The position numbers were made by a program, and so were the translations under genes. The notes below the pieces were generated by a model, which saw only the letters and a program-made list of their open reading frames with translations, was not told the DNA's origin and did not search any database. DNA of 64,000 bases. It comes from Sciurus carolinensis (Eukaryota > Chordata > Mammalia > Rodentia > Sciuridae). The stretch's first letter is position 1. Every line of letters begins with the position of its first letter. The DNA lies in NCBI RefSeq assembly GCF_902686445.1, contig NC_062222.1, positions 40,237,792-40,301,791 of the forward strand, written 5' to 3'. Shown here piece after piece: positions 10,886 to 23,098 of the stretch.

Positions 10886-13800
10886 TCATCTTTTGGTTTT
10901 TTGAGATTGGCTTATCTCACTTAGCATGATATTCTCCAGTTTCATCCATTTGCCTGCAAATACCATAATTTTATCATTTTTTATGGCTGAGTAATATTCC
11001 ATTGTATATATATACCACATTTTCTTTATCCATTCATCAATTGAAGGACATCTAGGTTGGTTCCACAATCTGGCTATTGTGAACTGAGCAGCTATGAACA
11101 TTGATGTGGCTGTATCTTTGTAATATGCTGATTTTAAGTCCTTTGGGTATAGGCCAAGGAGTGGGATAGCTGGGTCAAATGGTGGTTCCATTCCAAGTTT
11201 TCTAAGGAGTCTCCACACTGCTTTCCAGAGTGGCTGCACTAATTTGCAGCCCCACCAGCAATGTATGAGTGTACCTTTCTCCCCACATCCTCGCCAACAC
11301 CTGTTGTTGCTTGTATTCTTGATAATCGCCATTCTAATTGGGGTGAGATGGAATCTTAGGGTGGTTTTGATTTTCATTTCTCTTATTACTAGAGATCTTG
11401 AACATTGTTCCATATGTTTGTTGATTGCTTGTAGATCTTCTTCTGTGAAGTGTCTATTCATTTCCTTAGCCCATTTGTCGATTGGATTATTTGCATTCTT
11501 GGTGTAGAGTTTTTTGGGTTCTTTATAGATTCTGGAGATTAGTGCTCTATCTGAAGTATGATTGGCAAAGATTTTCTCCCACTCTGTAGGCTCTTTCTTC
11601 GCATTGCTGATAGTTTCCTTTGCTGAGAGAAAGCTTTTTAGTCTGAATCTATCCCAGTTATTAATTCTTGCTTTTATTTCTTGTGCTATGGGGGTCCTGT
11701 TGAGGAAGTCTGGTCCTAAGCCGACATGTTGAAGCTCTGGACCTACTTTTTCTTCTATAAGATGCAAGGTCACTGGTCTGATTCTGAGATCCTTAATCCA
11801 TTTTGAGTTTAGTTTTGTGCATGGTGAGAGATATGGGTTTAGTTTCATTCTGTTGCATATGGATTTCTAATTCTCCAAGCACCATTTGTTGAAGAGGCTA
11901 TCTTTTCTCCATTGCATATTTTTGGCTCCTTTTGTCTAGTATGAGAAAATTATATTTATTTGGGTTTGTGTCCGTGTCCTCTATTCTGTACCACTGATCT
12001 ACCTTTCTATTTTGGTACCAATACCATGCCGTTTTTGTTACTATTGCTTTGTAGTAGAGTTGAAGATCCGGTATTGCGATACCCCCTGCTTCACTCTTTC
12101 TGCCAAGGATTGCTTTAGCTATTCTGGGTTTCTTATTCTTCCAGATGAATTTCACGATTTCTTGCTCTATTTCTGTAAGGTACATCATTGGGATTTTAAT
12201 TGGAATTGCATTGAATCTGTATAGCACTTTAGGTAGTATGGCCATTTTGACAATATTAATTCTTCCTATCCAAAAACATGGGAGATCTTTCCATCTTCTA
12301 AGGTTTTCTTTAAATTTCTTTGTTTAGTGTTCTGTAGTTCTCATTGTAGAGGTCTTTCACCTCTTTTGTGAGATTGTTTCCCAAGTATTTTATTTTTTTC
12401 GAAGCTATTGTGAATGGGGTAGTTTTCCTAATTTCTCTTTCTGAAGATTCATTGCTTATGTATAAAAATGCCTTGATTTATGTGCATTGATCTTATATCA
12501 TGCTACTTTACTGAATTCACTTATGAGATCTAAAAGTTTTCTGGTGGAATTTCCTGGTTCCTCTAAGTATACAATCATATCATCAGCAAATAGGGACAGT
12601 TTGAGTTCTTCTTTTCCTATTCGTATCCCTTTAATTTCTTTGGTCTGTCTAATTGCTCTGGCTAGAGTTTCAAGGACGATATTGAAAAGAAGTGGTGAAA
12701 GAGGGCATCCCTGCCTTGTTCCAGTTTTTAGGGGGAATGCTTTCAGTTTTTCACCATTTAGAATGATATTAGCCATGGGCTTAGCATAGATGGCCTTTAC
12801 AATGTTAAGGAATGTTCCCACTATCCCTATTTTTTCTAGTGTTTTGAGCATGAAGGGATGCTGTATTTTATCAAATGCTTTCTCTGCATCTATTGAAATA
12901 ATCATGTGATTCTTGACTTTAACTCTATTGATATGGTGAATTACATTTATTGATTTCCTGATGTTGAACCAACCTTGCATCCCTGGGATGAAACCCACTT
13001 GATCATGGTGCACTATCTTTTTAATATGTTTTTGTATGCAATTTGCTAAAATTTTGTTGAGAATTTTTGCGTCGATGTTCATTAAGGATATTGGTGTGAA
13101 ATTTTCTTTCCTCGATGTGTCTCTGTCTGGTTTAGGTATCAGGGTAATATTGGCTTCATAGAATGAGTTTGGGAGGGTTCCCTCCTCTTCTATTTTATGG
13201 AATACTTTGAGAAGTATTGGAATGAGCTCTTCTTTAAAGGTTTTGTAGAACTCAGCTGAGAACCCATCTGGTCCTGGACTTTTCTTTGTTGGTAGGCTAT
13301 TGATGACTTCTTCTATTTCATTACTTGAAATTGTCTATTTAAATTGTGTATGTCCTCTTCGTTCAGTTTAGGCAATTCATATGTCTCTAGAAACCTGTTG
13401 ATGTCTTCAAAATTTTCTATTTTGTTGGAGTATAGATTTTCAAAATAGCTTCTAATTATGTTTTGTATTTCAGTCGTGTCTGTTGTGATATTTCCTTGTT
13501 CATTCCGAATTTTAGTGATTTGGGTTTTCTCTCTCCTTCTCTTTGTTAGTGTGGCTAAAGGTTTATCAATTTTGTTTATTTTTTCGAAGAACCAACTATT
13601 TATTTTGTCAATTTTTTGTATTGTTTCTTTTGTTTCAATTTCATTGATTTCAGCTCTGAGGTTAACTATTTCCTGTCTTCTACTACTTTTGGTGTTGGTC
13701 TGTTGTTCTTTTTCTAGGGCTTTGAGTTGTAGTTTTAGGTCGTTTATTTGTTGAGTTTTACTTCTTTTATTAAATGCGCTCCATGAAATAAATTTTCCTC

Positions 13801-14695
13801 TAAGTACTGCTTTCATAGCGTTCCAGAGATTTTGATATGATGTTTCTTTGTTCTCATTTACCTCTAAGAATTTTTTAATTTCCTTCCTAATATCTTCTGT
13901 TATCCATTCATCATATAATAGCATATTGTTTAATCTCCAGGTGTTGGAGTAGTTTCTGTTTTTTACTCTTTCATTTATTTCTAACTTCTATCCATTATGA
14001 TCTGATAGAATACAAGGTAGTGTCTCTATCTTCTTGTATTTGCTAACATTAGCTTTGTGGCATAATATATGGTCTATTTTAGAGAAGGATCCATGTGCTG
14101 CTGAGAAGAAAGTGTATTCGCTCTTGGTTGGATGGTATATTCTATAAATGTCTGTTAAGTCTAAATTATTGATTGTGTTATTGAGGTCTATGGTTTCTTT
14201 ATGCAATTTTTGTTTGGAAGATCTGTCCAGTGGTGAGAGAGGCGTGTTAAAATCACCTAGTATTATTGTGTTATGGTCTATTTGGTTTCTAAAATTGAGA
14301 AGGATTTGTTTAACATACATGGATGAGCCACTGTTTGGGGCATAGATGCTTATGATTGTTATATCTTGCTGATTTATGCTTCCCTTAAGCAGTATGAAAT
14401 GTCCTTCTTTATCCCTTCTGACTAACATTGGCTTGAAGTCCACATTATCTGAAATGAGGATGGATACTACAGCTTTTTTGCTGAGTCCATGTGCATGGTA
14501 TGTTTTTCCCCATCCTTTCACCTTTAGTCTATGGGTATCTCTTTTTGTGAGGTGAGTCTCTTGCAGGCAACATATTGTTGGATCTTTCTTTTTAATCCAA
14601 TCTGCCAGTCTATGTCTCTTGATTGATGAATTCAGGCCATTAATATTCAGGGTTATTATTGAGATATGATTTGTATTCCCGGTCATTTGGTTCAT
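10886..14695 (-). pseudogene. L1 ORF2 (endonuclease and reverse transcriptase), broken
   Basis: ORF2 of the full-length L1, about 1270 codons. The protein nicks target DNA and copies the L1 RNA at the nick. The endonuclease domain (14695-13988, residues 1-235) is open and keeps the expected active-site residues: N17, E46, Y118, D148 and N150 (GDFN), D208 and the D232-H233 pair. A TAG stop at 13985-13987 follows it directly. The frame resumes at 13984-13313, then shifts by one base near 13333, where copy 1 has one base more. The reverse transcriptase core (13082-12498) keeps the [20 protein letters not shown] and LFADDM motifs. Extra bases near 12300-12315 and 11925-11935, compared with copy 3, shift the frame again. 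The C-terminal part (11848-10886) is open and has the Cys-rich C-x3-C-x7-H-x4-C motif (11246-11299). It ends at a stop at 10886. Confidence 0.95.
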
Positions 14696-14766
14696 ATTTA
14701 AAATTTTATTTATTTATTTATTTATTTTTTGACACATCTTGGTTCCTCCTTTATTTGACAGTTCCT

Positions 14767-15813
14767 TTAGGATAATTCCTCCTTTTGCTGATTTGCTTCT
14801 TTGTTTTTTATCTCTTCCTCATGAAATATTTTGCTGAGAATGTTCTGTAATGCTGGCTTTCTTTTTGTAAATTCTTTTAGCTTTTGTTTATCATGGAATG
14901 ATTTTATTTCATCGTCAAATTTGAAGGTAAGTTTTGCTGGGTATAAGATTCTTGGTTGGCATCCATTTTCCTTCAGAGCTTGAAAAATGTTGTTCCAGGC
15001 CCTTCTAGCTTTTAGGGTCTGGATTGAAAAATCTGCTGATATCCGTATTGGCTTCCCCCTGAATGTAATCTGGTTCTTTTCTCTCACAGCCTTTAAAATT
15101 CTGTCTTTATTTTGTATGTTAGGTATTTTCATTATAATGTGCTTTGGTGTGGGTATGTTGTAATTTTGTGTATTTGGAGTCCTATAAGCCTCTTGTACTT
15201 GATTTTCCATTTCATTCTTCAGATTTGGGAAATTTTCTGATATTATTTCATTGAATAGATTGTTCATTCCTTTGGTTTGTTTCTCTAAGCCTTCCTCAAT
15301 CCCAATAATTCTCAAATTTGGCCTTTTCATGATATCCCATAGTTCTTGCAGATTCTGTTCATGATTTTTTACCATCTTCTCTGTTTGTTCAACTTTGTTT
15401 TCGAGGTTAAATATTTTGTCTTCAATATCTGAAGTTCTGTCTTCCAGGTGTTCTACCCTATTGGTTATGCTTTCTATGGAGTTCTTAATTTGGTTTATTG
15501 TTTCCTTCATTTCAAGGATTTCTGTTTGTTTTTTTTTCAATATCTCTAACTCTTTATTGAAATGATCTTTTTCTTCCTGAATTTGCTCTGTTAACTGTCA
15601 ATTGGTGCTATCATTCAATGCCTGCATTTGCTCTTTCATCTCATCATTCAATGCCTGCATTTGCTCTTTCATCTCATCGTTTGCTTCTCTGATCATTTTA
15701 ATTATGTACATTCTGAACTCCCTTTCTGTCATTTCTTCTGCCATGCTGTCGTTGGATTTTATTGATGTAACATCTAGATTTGTTTGGGGCATTTTCTTCC
15801 CTTGTTTTCTCAT
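14767..15813 (-). pseudogene. L1 ORF1 (RNA-binding chaperone), one internal stop
   Basis: ORF1 encodes the trimeric RNA-binding protein that packages L1 RNA. Starting at 15813 the frame is open for 71 codons, meets a TGA at 15598-15600, and continues in the same frame to 14767, so a single nonsense change breaks it. The order is that of L1 ORF1: a short N-terminal segment (MRKQGKKMPQ...), a long coiled coil rich in E, K, Q and N with heptad spacing (about residues 40-155), an RRM-like domain, and the C-terminal domain with ARRAWNNIFQAL and ILYPAKLTF. The coiled coil contains a tandem in-frame 33-bp duplication just before the stop (about 15611-15680). The start is the first ATG of the conserved frame and lies at the expected distance from the ORF2 start. 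Confidence 0.92.
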
Positions 15814-17378
15814 ATTGTTCAGGAATCAGTGGGTCATTAAGATATTGCAGATTTCCTCTATCGACTTATAATGTCCCTGAAGATTGCTAGTATATCCCCT
15901 CTTATCCTTCAGTAGCCTGAAGTCTTGGAGGAAGTTGATAATGCGGAGCTCCATGAAGAAGCTGCCTCTCTAGGGGTGGTGACCCTCAGGTGGGGTATAT
16001 TCCCTGCTAGTGGGCAGAGGTGCCTCCACTTGTTGACCAATGGTCATCCAATGGGGAACTAGGCTGCGGGTTGAGGCAAGGCCTGTTTGGGCCTGTGTCT
16101 CTGGTTTTACCGTCCCTGTGGGAAAACCTCACCTGTTAAGGAAGACTCACCCGGTGGGGACGTCTTGCTGGTCAGTTCCCCTCCTAGAGGTTCCCCTCAA
16201 TCTACAACTACCGCCTGGGCTGGGCTGTCTTCCTCTGCAATGTTCCCAGAGGCCCGGACCTACCTCCTGGGCCTGGGAGCCTCACCCTTCGCAGGCGAAT
16301 CTCCTTAAGCTGCCTCTCCCAGAGAACCTGCCCGCAGTCCTGGAAACTTCGCTCCGCCCATAGGTGTGTCTCTGTGCGGCTCTTCTACCAAGAAGCCAGT
16401 CCTGGGACCCTGCTCTGCACCTAATCGCCTGGCTATGCAGCCCCTCCTCTGAGCCGCCACCTGGAGCCCCATACAATAGCTCCGAGACCCAGAGACCCGC
16501 CACACACCTCCTCCTTCGGACAGCCACCTGGTTTCTGACGCAGTCACTAGGAGTCCAAGCAACTCACTTTGTCTCTCCTCCTCCCACCAACCGCCCGTAG
16601 CCCTAGGAAGTCACTCCAAGTCCAACTGACCTGCCCTGTTCCTCCTCCTCCTCCTCGGGGTAGCCCCCTGGGTGTTCAGGAGCGGTGGCTCTGAGACCAA
16701 GGGACCCACCACGCTCCTCCTCCAGGCAGCCAATTGTGTTCAGGAGCGGTAGTTTTTAGTCCAATCAACTCACCACTCACCTCCTCCTCTGGCAACCACC
16801 TGTGGCTCTGATGCAGTCACTCCCAGACCAAGCGACCCGCCGCACTTCTCCTCTTCCTCTGGGCAACCCCCCCGGTGTTCAGAAGCGGTCATTCTGAGTC
16901 CAAACAGCTTGCCACGCAGCTCTTCCTCTGGCAACTGCCTGTAGCTCCGATGCAGTCACTCCCAGACCAAGTGACCCACCGTGCTCCTCCTCTTCCTCCG
17001 GGCAACCCCCCGGTGTTCAGACGCGGTGGTTCTGAGTCCAAACAGCTCGCCACGCAGCTCCTCCTCAGGCAGCCGCCCGGAGCCCCAGTGGTTGCTCCGA
17101 GTCCAAGCGCTATGCTGAGCCGCCTCCTCTACGATGATCCCAATTGTCCGTGTTTACTGCTCCAGCGGGGGGGAGGGGTGTCTCGCCAAGCAACTCTACT
17201 TCACAAAGTTCCCTGCGTTCCGGGGCTACCGCCCCATCCAGGACGCCTCCCCAACAGGAGAGACTTCCCTGGTGGCTTTGAGTTGGTCCCAAGTCTCTCA
17301 CTATCTCCTCTTTTGAATCTTGCGTCCTGGAGCAACGTGAAATGCAGCCACCCTCTAGTCCGCCATCTTGAAAAAACC
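15814..17378 (-). promoter_or_regulatory. L1 5' UTR with tandem units (internal promoter)
   Basis: The GC-rich, CpG-containing leader of the full-length L1, in sharp contrast with the AT-rich surroundings. The 5' end (minus strand) begins ggttttttcaagatggcgga; the AAGATGGCGG core (17360-17369) fits a YY1 site, which in human L1 sets the transcription start. Imperfect tandem units with a period of about 139 bp occur between roughly 16600 and 17100; for example 'gatgcagtcactcccagacc' occurs at both 16810 and 16949. Each unit can be split into two related halves of about 70 bp. Open frames on both strands here (16040-17491) are by-products of the GC-rich sequence and not genes. Confidence 0.85.
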
Positions 17379-17392
17379 CTGCTTCCAGTCTT
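17379..17392. repeat. Target-site duplication of L1 copy 2 (right)
   Basis: Identical to 10560-10573. It marks the 5' end of the L1. Confidence 0.95.
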
Positions 17393-17508
17393 ATTAAATA
17401 CTTTGCATCTAGAAATATTGCCAACCTCTCTCACAAACCAATTCTGAAATTTTATGAGCCATGTGGTAAGGTTTATCAGCAATGACCCCACTTCTTGGTA
17501 CTGATTTT
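17393..17508 (-). other. MaLR internal fragment next to 5' LTR
   Basis: Continues the 10053-10573 sequence after removal of L1 copy 2 and leads into the LTR at 17509. Confidence 0.5.
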
Positions 17509-17939
17509 TTTAGTTATGTTTTTGTTGCTGTGATCAAAATATCTGACAGTAACAATTTAGAAGAAAAAAAGTTTGTTTATTTTCAGTGTATAGTTTCAGT
17601 TTCAGAAGTTCAGTCCATAGTCAGCCAGCTCCATTTCTCTGAACCCAAGGTGAGTCAGAAGATTATGGCCAAAAGGTAAGGTGTTAGGAAATTGCTCACT
17701 ACATGACAGCCAGGAATTAGAGACAAAGATTGAAGCACTAGGGACAAAATATAAATATCAAAGTCATGCTCATTGTTACTTACTTCAGTCAAGCTTCACC
17801 TCTCTACAATTACCACCCATTTAATTCATTTAAACAAATGTGTACTGATTAGGTTTTAGTTCTCATCCAATTGTTTTGCATCAGAACATTCTTGCATTAA
17901 TAATGCTTTGTGGAGAAACCTCATATCCAAATCATAACA
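17509..17939 (-). mobile_element. MaLR-like LTR (5' LTR of the nested provirus)
   Basis: Partner of the LTR at 7352-7793 in the same orientation. It ends on the plus strand with catatccaaatcataaca, the reverse of the MST/MLT1-like LTR start. Clear divergence between the two LTRs shows that the insertion is old. Confidence 0.7.
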
Positions 17940-18011
17940 ACACACGTTTGTTTTAAATATTTTCTCTATGAGTAGAGTTAGATAAATATACATAAAAATG
18001 CAGCACATATT

Positions 18012-18089
18012 GGGCTGGGGAGATAGCTCAGTTGGCAGAGTGCTTGCCTCACAAGCACAAGGCCCTGGGTTCAATCCCCAGCCCCACGG

Positions 18090-18120
<31 letters not shown>
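18012..18120 (+). repeat. ID SINE
   Basis: A near-consensus ID element: gggctggggagatagctcag, a tRNA-like body with A and B box character (gttcaatccccagccc), then an A-rich tail with AAAAG repeats. Confidence 0.95.
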
Positions 18121-20860
18121 ATGCAGCGTATATTACATAATTTTTATATTTGATATTTCTAATAGTTCTTCATTTTTCTAGGCATCAGTGAAAATAAGTA
18201 TTTTTTACTTTTACTAAGACAATTTGCTTTTGTATAAAACAATATTTTATGTCATGTAACACTTTTATTTATGTATGAATATATCTGCATCTATACATCT
18301 ATACATAGATATAGATATAGATATATATCACATTTCCAATGTTTGAGGCTTTGGCCTATGTTTGAGCTTTTCAGATAATGATTGAGTGTGGGATCCTCTC
18401 AGCCTCGGTAAACAAATCTATCCCCAGACCATGACGGAGTATGTGACCTTCTTCCCAGATTTCATTTTGGTCAATGGTTACTGTGGCTTTTTAAGAGAAT
18501 TTCAACGAATACAATGTAAGATTTAGGCAAAGCTTAACTTCTGAGGGAAATGGGACATTAAATATACAAAAGTATATCTCAACTGATAGGCATGTTGGTA
18601 AATAGCAAAAAGGAAGAAACTATGTGACAGTAAAAAGTCAGGCCAATTTTTTTACTTGGGTAATTCCTCTAACAAATGGTTTGCTTAAAATATAGAATTC
18701 ATCTCAAAGTGCTTTTATAAGAAAATTTCCTTACATAAATGAATTTCAATAGCGTATAGTAGAATAGAATATAAATCTGGTAATTGTAAGAAATGATTAA
18801 AATCAATGAATTCTAATTCTCATATTTATCCACTAACTGGCTTAGCTTAAAAATACTTTGTTGACATATGATTCCTTAAACATGTGTACTAAGCCATGAT
18901 CTGATGAAAGTTTTGTGGAAACATACATTTTCAACTGATTATAGTTTCTATTTGTGTATCTGTGATATGTGTGTGTGTGTGCCCCATAAAAGAATTATAG
19001 AATTCGAGGGACCAAAAACACCCATCTGTAGATGTGTAAGGTAACTGAAATAAATTCTATAATCATTTGTTGTTACTTTGCTGGTTATTTGTTTTCCTTT
19101 GTTTCACCTTAGATGATAGGACTTTTCTCAGTAAATCAATAGAGTTTAAATATATTTTATACTTGTCTCTCAGAAACTTAGAAGTTGTTTTTTAAAAACA
19201 ATTCAAAATCTGAAGCAAAACACAAATTAATGTAGTATATAATTTTTTCATAAATATTACCATTAACAAATAAGTCACTGTAGCTAACATTTGATTTAGA
19301 GCTTATATATTTTTAAACGATTTTAATATTTCAGGTTTTTAGATGATCAGTTAAGTAACAGACTTTTAAAAAGCATAAGAAACCAAAGACCACTAATATT
19401 CAGTGATAATTTTTAACATTTTATATTGATTAATGTGAAAAAAGTCAGAAAAACAATGACCTGAATTTTACCAATTAACTGGCACCTATTAGACACATTA
19501 AAATGCCTTTAGGGACTAAAATTCTAACATTTCCTTCCAGTAGTGAAAGTATACCTAGCCATGTACTCAAGAGTTCAATAGATGTAACCCTAATATGTGG
19601 AGAAACCTTAATATAATAAGGAAATTTTTAATTTCTCTTCATAGAATATACATATTTTATTTAGGGTAAGGAAAAAATTTTGTCTCGTCCAGATTTAGAA
19701 ACCAGCATAGTAACAAAAATGGGCTTCTTTTCTTTGTTTCAACAGTCGCTTCCTTTACCCATCTTTTATCTATCACTATTTGGATTACCTTCTTTTAGGT
19801 CATCTTCCATGCATATTTGGATATTTGCTTCATTTGCCTAAAGCAAACAACTATCAATAGATTTTATTTTTCATTATTTCAGCAGGCAAGGTTGATCGTT
19901 CCCAAGTATGATGATATTTATCTATGCGTCCTTTCAATCTATGTATCTAATGACTATGATTTACCAGAAATTATTCTGTATTCTGGAGTCACTGAGTGAA
20001 AGTAAAACCTGTTCTCAGTAAAAAGGTCAATGACACAATGAGTGCTGTGAATATGAATTGAGAATTATAATTCAGTGAGGTTAGAGATAGTTATGGGGAA
20101 TTATGGTAGTATACAGTCATATTCACATTATTAATCTTGGTAAAAATTCTGTTATTGTCCTTTGTTTCAAGAAAACATATAGTTTAATTTTTTCTCTACA
20201 AGGTGGATTTCCTAAAACCGCCTCATAAATAAAATTAAAATATATTTTACTTTACCTTAGAAATATTGTAAAAATTTGGAAATTTAGGAATAATGAGGTC
20301 CTGACAAGATGATGGATATGATCAACATGTCAGAAAGCAAATTTAAATGATTAAAACTTCTAAATTGATATAGAAAAAGTACAGACCCACTCAAAATATT
20401 ACATAGGAAATGGATTTTGGCAATCATCATTTCCACTACATTCTCCTTACAATTATTTTAGTGTATTAGTCATATGCAGATAATAAAAAAAATCTCTAAA
20501 AATCCAAAAATACATTTAAACACACACATTGAACAATTGCTAGTAAAATTTACATAAATGGATATTTATAAAACATTGTCCAATATACAATTGAGATTCA
20601 TATTTTTCCTTTGACGTAGTTGTACTAATTTTTATATTACAGATGTGAAAATTAAACTTCAGAGAAATTAGGTAAGTTGTCACATGATTAGTTGGTTAGA
20701 GATATTAATTTTGAATATAGTTCATATAATTCTAAGTAACATATAATTTCAAGATTAGTATAAGTCACATGCACTACTTTTTCCCATATAAGTCTATAAA
20801 AAACAGAAAATAAAATTTATTTAGCATGTATTAACTTTATTAGGAAAAAAAAAGACAAAT
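18121..20860. other. AT-rich unique DNA, no gene seen
   Basis: Nothing recognisable. There is a short ATAGAT-type microsatellite near 18295-18330 and a GT run near 18968. A 60-codon frame at 19817-19999 has no supporting features. Confidence 0.6.
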
Positions 20861-20863
20861 TAG

Positions 20864-21071
20864 CCAGGTGTGGTGGTGTATGCCTATAATCCCCACATCT
20901 TGGGAGGTTGAGGCAGGAAGATAGAGAGTTCAAAGCCAGTCTCATCAACTTAACAAGTTTTTAAGCAAATCAGTGAAACCATGTGTCAAAATAAAATGCA
21001 AAAGGGCCTGGGGATGTGGCCTCAATGTTGAGTGCCCCTGGGTCCAATTCCTATACCACGAAAAAAAAAAG
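20864..21071 (+). repeat. Dimeric B1-ID SINE
   Basis: B1-like left half (gccaggtgtggtggtgtatg ... ttgggaggttgaggcaggaa), linker, ID-like right half (ggcctggggatgtggcctca ... tgagtgcccctgggtccaat) and an A-tail. Confidence 0.92.
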
Positions 21072-22443
21072 GACAAATTAAATTTTCATGGATTCAACAT
21101 GTCAATTACCTATTTACAAGAAAATGTTTCATTAAAACATATGAGATATGACTTAACTAATCTTAGTCTACTTAAACCAGTTAGGATTCTGTAAAGATAC
21201 AGACACAGGCAACATGAAATAATGTATGTAAATGTAAAGGTGTTTTAACTTTCAATTCAGATAATTTTGGGGAAAAATCTTATGCCTTTGTAATATTACA
21301 GAAAATACTACTGAAAGAAAAATTTCCAGGAACTAATAAATTATCTTTTGTACAGTAAAAGACACCAGAACACAGCAATTACATTCCCTTGCAGTGGAGA
21401 AAACCCCAAATATAAAGTGAAACTGCTATCTGGGGGAAAAAAAGTAATTTAGCTATATAAACACATGCACCTCAGTAGGTCAGGCATATGAGCAATTAAA
21501 ATTGAACAAGTTAATTTTAATATGCCTTAGTAACTCTGATTGATCTTATAGAGTTTCTGTTGACTGTACATCAGGAATGTAGGATCTATTTTAAAACAAA
21601 GTTTATAATCCTCATTTAATGAATTTTTGTTACCTCAGGCAATACAGTGTGTGAAAATGATTAAAATGTGCCCTGTCTCACTATTACCAAAAAAAAAAAA
21701 AAAAAAAAAAAAACTCTCTCTAAAATGAGGAACCAAAGACTCTTTGGCAGGCTTGTCGGTGCTGTATCTATAGAATTCGAAATAAGCCATTTTTCATTTT
21801 TCTGTACACAAGGTTCATTAGGCATTTCATCATTATCTTATTAGCATTAAAGTCAGCTAAACAATAAAATCAAAGGTCACCTTTTTATATTATGTAGTTA
21901 GTTCAAAACATATATCAAAGCCTTAATATAAATTTAGCAGCATACAGTGTTAATAAAAGACTGGAAAACATACATATGTGTAAAGTAACTACAACATCAT
22001 ACAGTAATAGATTTTTAAAGAGGAGTTTGATTCAGTTGCTAAGTCAAAAAAACTAATGACAAATATTAGATGTATTACCTAAAGTCATAATACTTTCCTT
22101 ATTACTAAATAAATAAATATGTGTGAAATGTATAAACAAATTATTATATCTAGGATTGAAATGAAAGAATGGACTAAATTCTTACTTGGAATTACATTGC
22201 AATTCCCTTTAGGATTTCAGAAATCACCCATATATGGACATATTCCTAAACAATATTTTGGAAATTTCTGAATTCATTTAGACTTAAAAAGCATAAATAT
22301 TTTTTCATAAAAGTATAGGAAATTATTTTTATTTTGCAGTTTTAATGCAAGAATGTCTATAGTGGGTTGCATGAAAGCTGTCTTATTGAGCTCTCACTGT
22401 TGTATGATTTGAATAGCAAAGTTTATGCAGAATTTAGTTCTTG
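21072..22443. other. AT-rich unique DNA, no gene seen
   Basis: Contains a run of A's (about 21690-21713). No coding or repeat signature. Confidence 0.6.
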
Positions 22444-22531
22444 GACTGGGGATATAGTTCAGTTTGTAGAGAGCTTGCCTTGCAAGCACAAGGCCCTGGA
22501 TTCAATCTCCAGCACTGCAAAAAAAAAAGAA
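22444..22531 (+). repeat. ID SINE
   Basis: ggactggggatatagttcag, then cttgccttgcaagcacaagg, then an A-tail. A clean monomeric ID element. Confidence 0.95.
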
Positions 22532-22769
22532 TTGATTTCTTATGTACATAATATTTATGAAATTATTACATTTTGGTGAATTTCTGTATTTAGCAAAACT
22601 AAATATATACATTTGCATATATACATACATACATATTCTTTATTAATGTAGTAATTATAAAACTGTACTCATGAAAATTATATCTAAATTAAATTATCAC
22701 CTTTGTAGACGAGCAAGATTCATGGTTCAATCAACTATTTTATTTTATTGTAATTAGAATTTGGTCAGT

Positions 22770-23055
22770 CCAGGCTAACATAACAATTTACCACAGACTG
22801 TGGATTGCAGACAACAGGAGTTTCCTTCTTACAGTTATGGACGCTGAAAAGTCATAGTCAGGGTGCTAGAATCCTCAAACAGGCTTTTTATAGCACTTTA
22901 AGGCAGACAGAAAGATCACATGTCTCTTCCTCTTTCTCTAATAGTACAAATCCCTCCACAGGGCTCCACACTCTTGCTGTAATGTAATCATTAGCATAAT
23001 TCCCTCCCAAAAACTTCAATTCCAAATACCATCACACTGGGCATTAATAATTATT
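22770..23055 (-). mobile_element. MLT1-like MaLR LTR fragment, minus strand
   Basis: Reads like the reverse of an MLT1-type LTR: ccaggctaacataacaattt, then ttcttacagttatggacgct, and ending in ccctcccaaaaacttcaatt ... taccatcacactgggcatt. Such LTRs are old and shared among placental mammals. The boundaries are approximate. Confidence 0.6.
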
Positions 23056-23098
23056 ACATGGGTTATATGGTATACATATGGGTGTTTAAGGTTTTAGT

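Larger units (their letters stand above)
10574..17378 (-). mobile_element. L1 copy 2, full-length (6.8 kb), minus strand
   Basis: A complete L1 bounded by perfect 14-bp target duplications. On the minus strand it runs: 5' end at 17378 with a caagatggcggac motif shortly inside, 5' UTR of about 1.56 kb with tandem GC-rich units, ORF1 (15813-14767), a 71-base spacer, ORF2 (14695-10886), and a 3' UTR of about 0.3 kb with a poly(A) signal (aataaaat, about 10614-10621) and an A-rich tail seen as T-runs at 10574-10610. The length and order are those of a standard mammalian L1. ORF1 carries one stop and ORF2 carries a stop and frameshifts, so the copy cannot move by itself. It is inserted in a MaLR-like element and is therefore younger than it. 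Confidence 0.97.

Noticed and set aside
11244..11507. Plus-strand frames such as 11244-11507, 13458-13754, 31526-31789 and 32756-33109 that recur in several places
   Set aside because: They are antisense shadows of L1 ORF2 and recur because the L1 copies are related.
16040..17491. Cluster of open frames of 60-190 codons on both strands
   Set aside because: They lie in the GC-rich L1 5' UTR, where stop codons are rare. They overlap each other on both strands and show no protein domain.
18012..18085. tRNA-like sequence with A and B boxes
   Set aside because: It is the tRNA-derived head of an ID SINE with an A-tail, and is not a functional tRNA gene.
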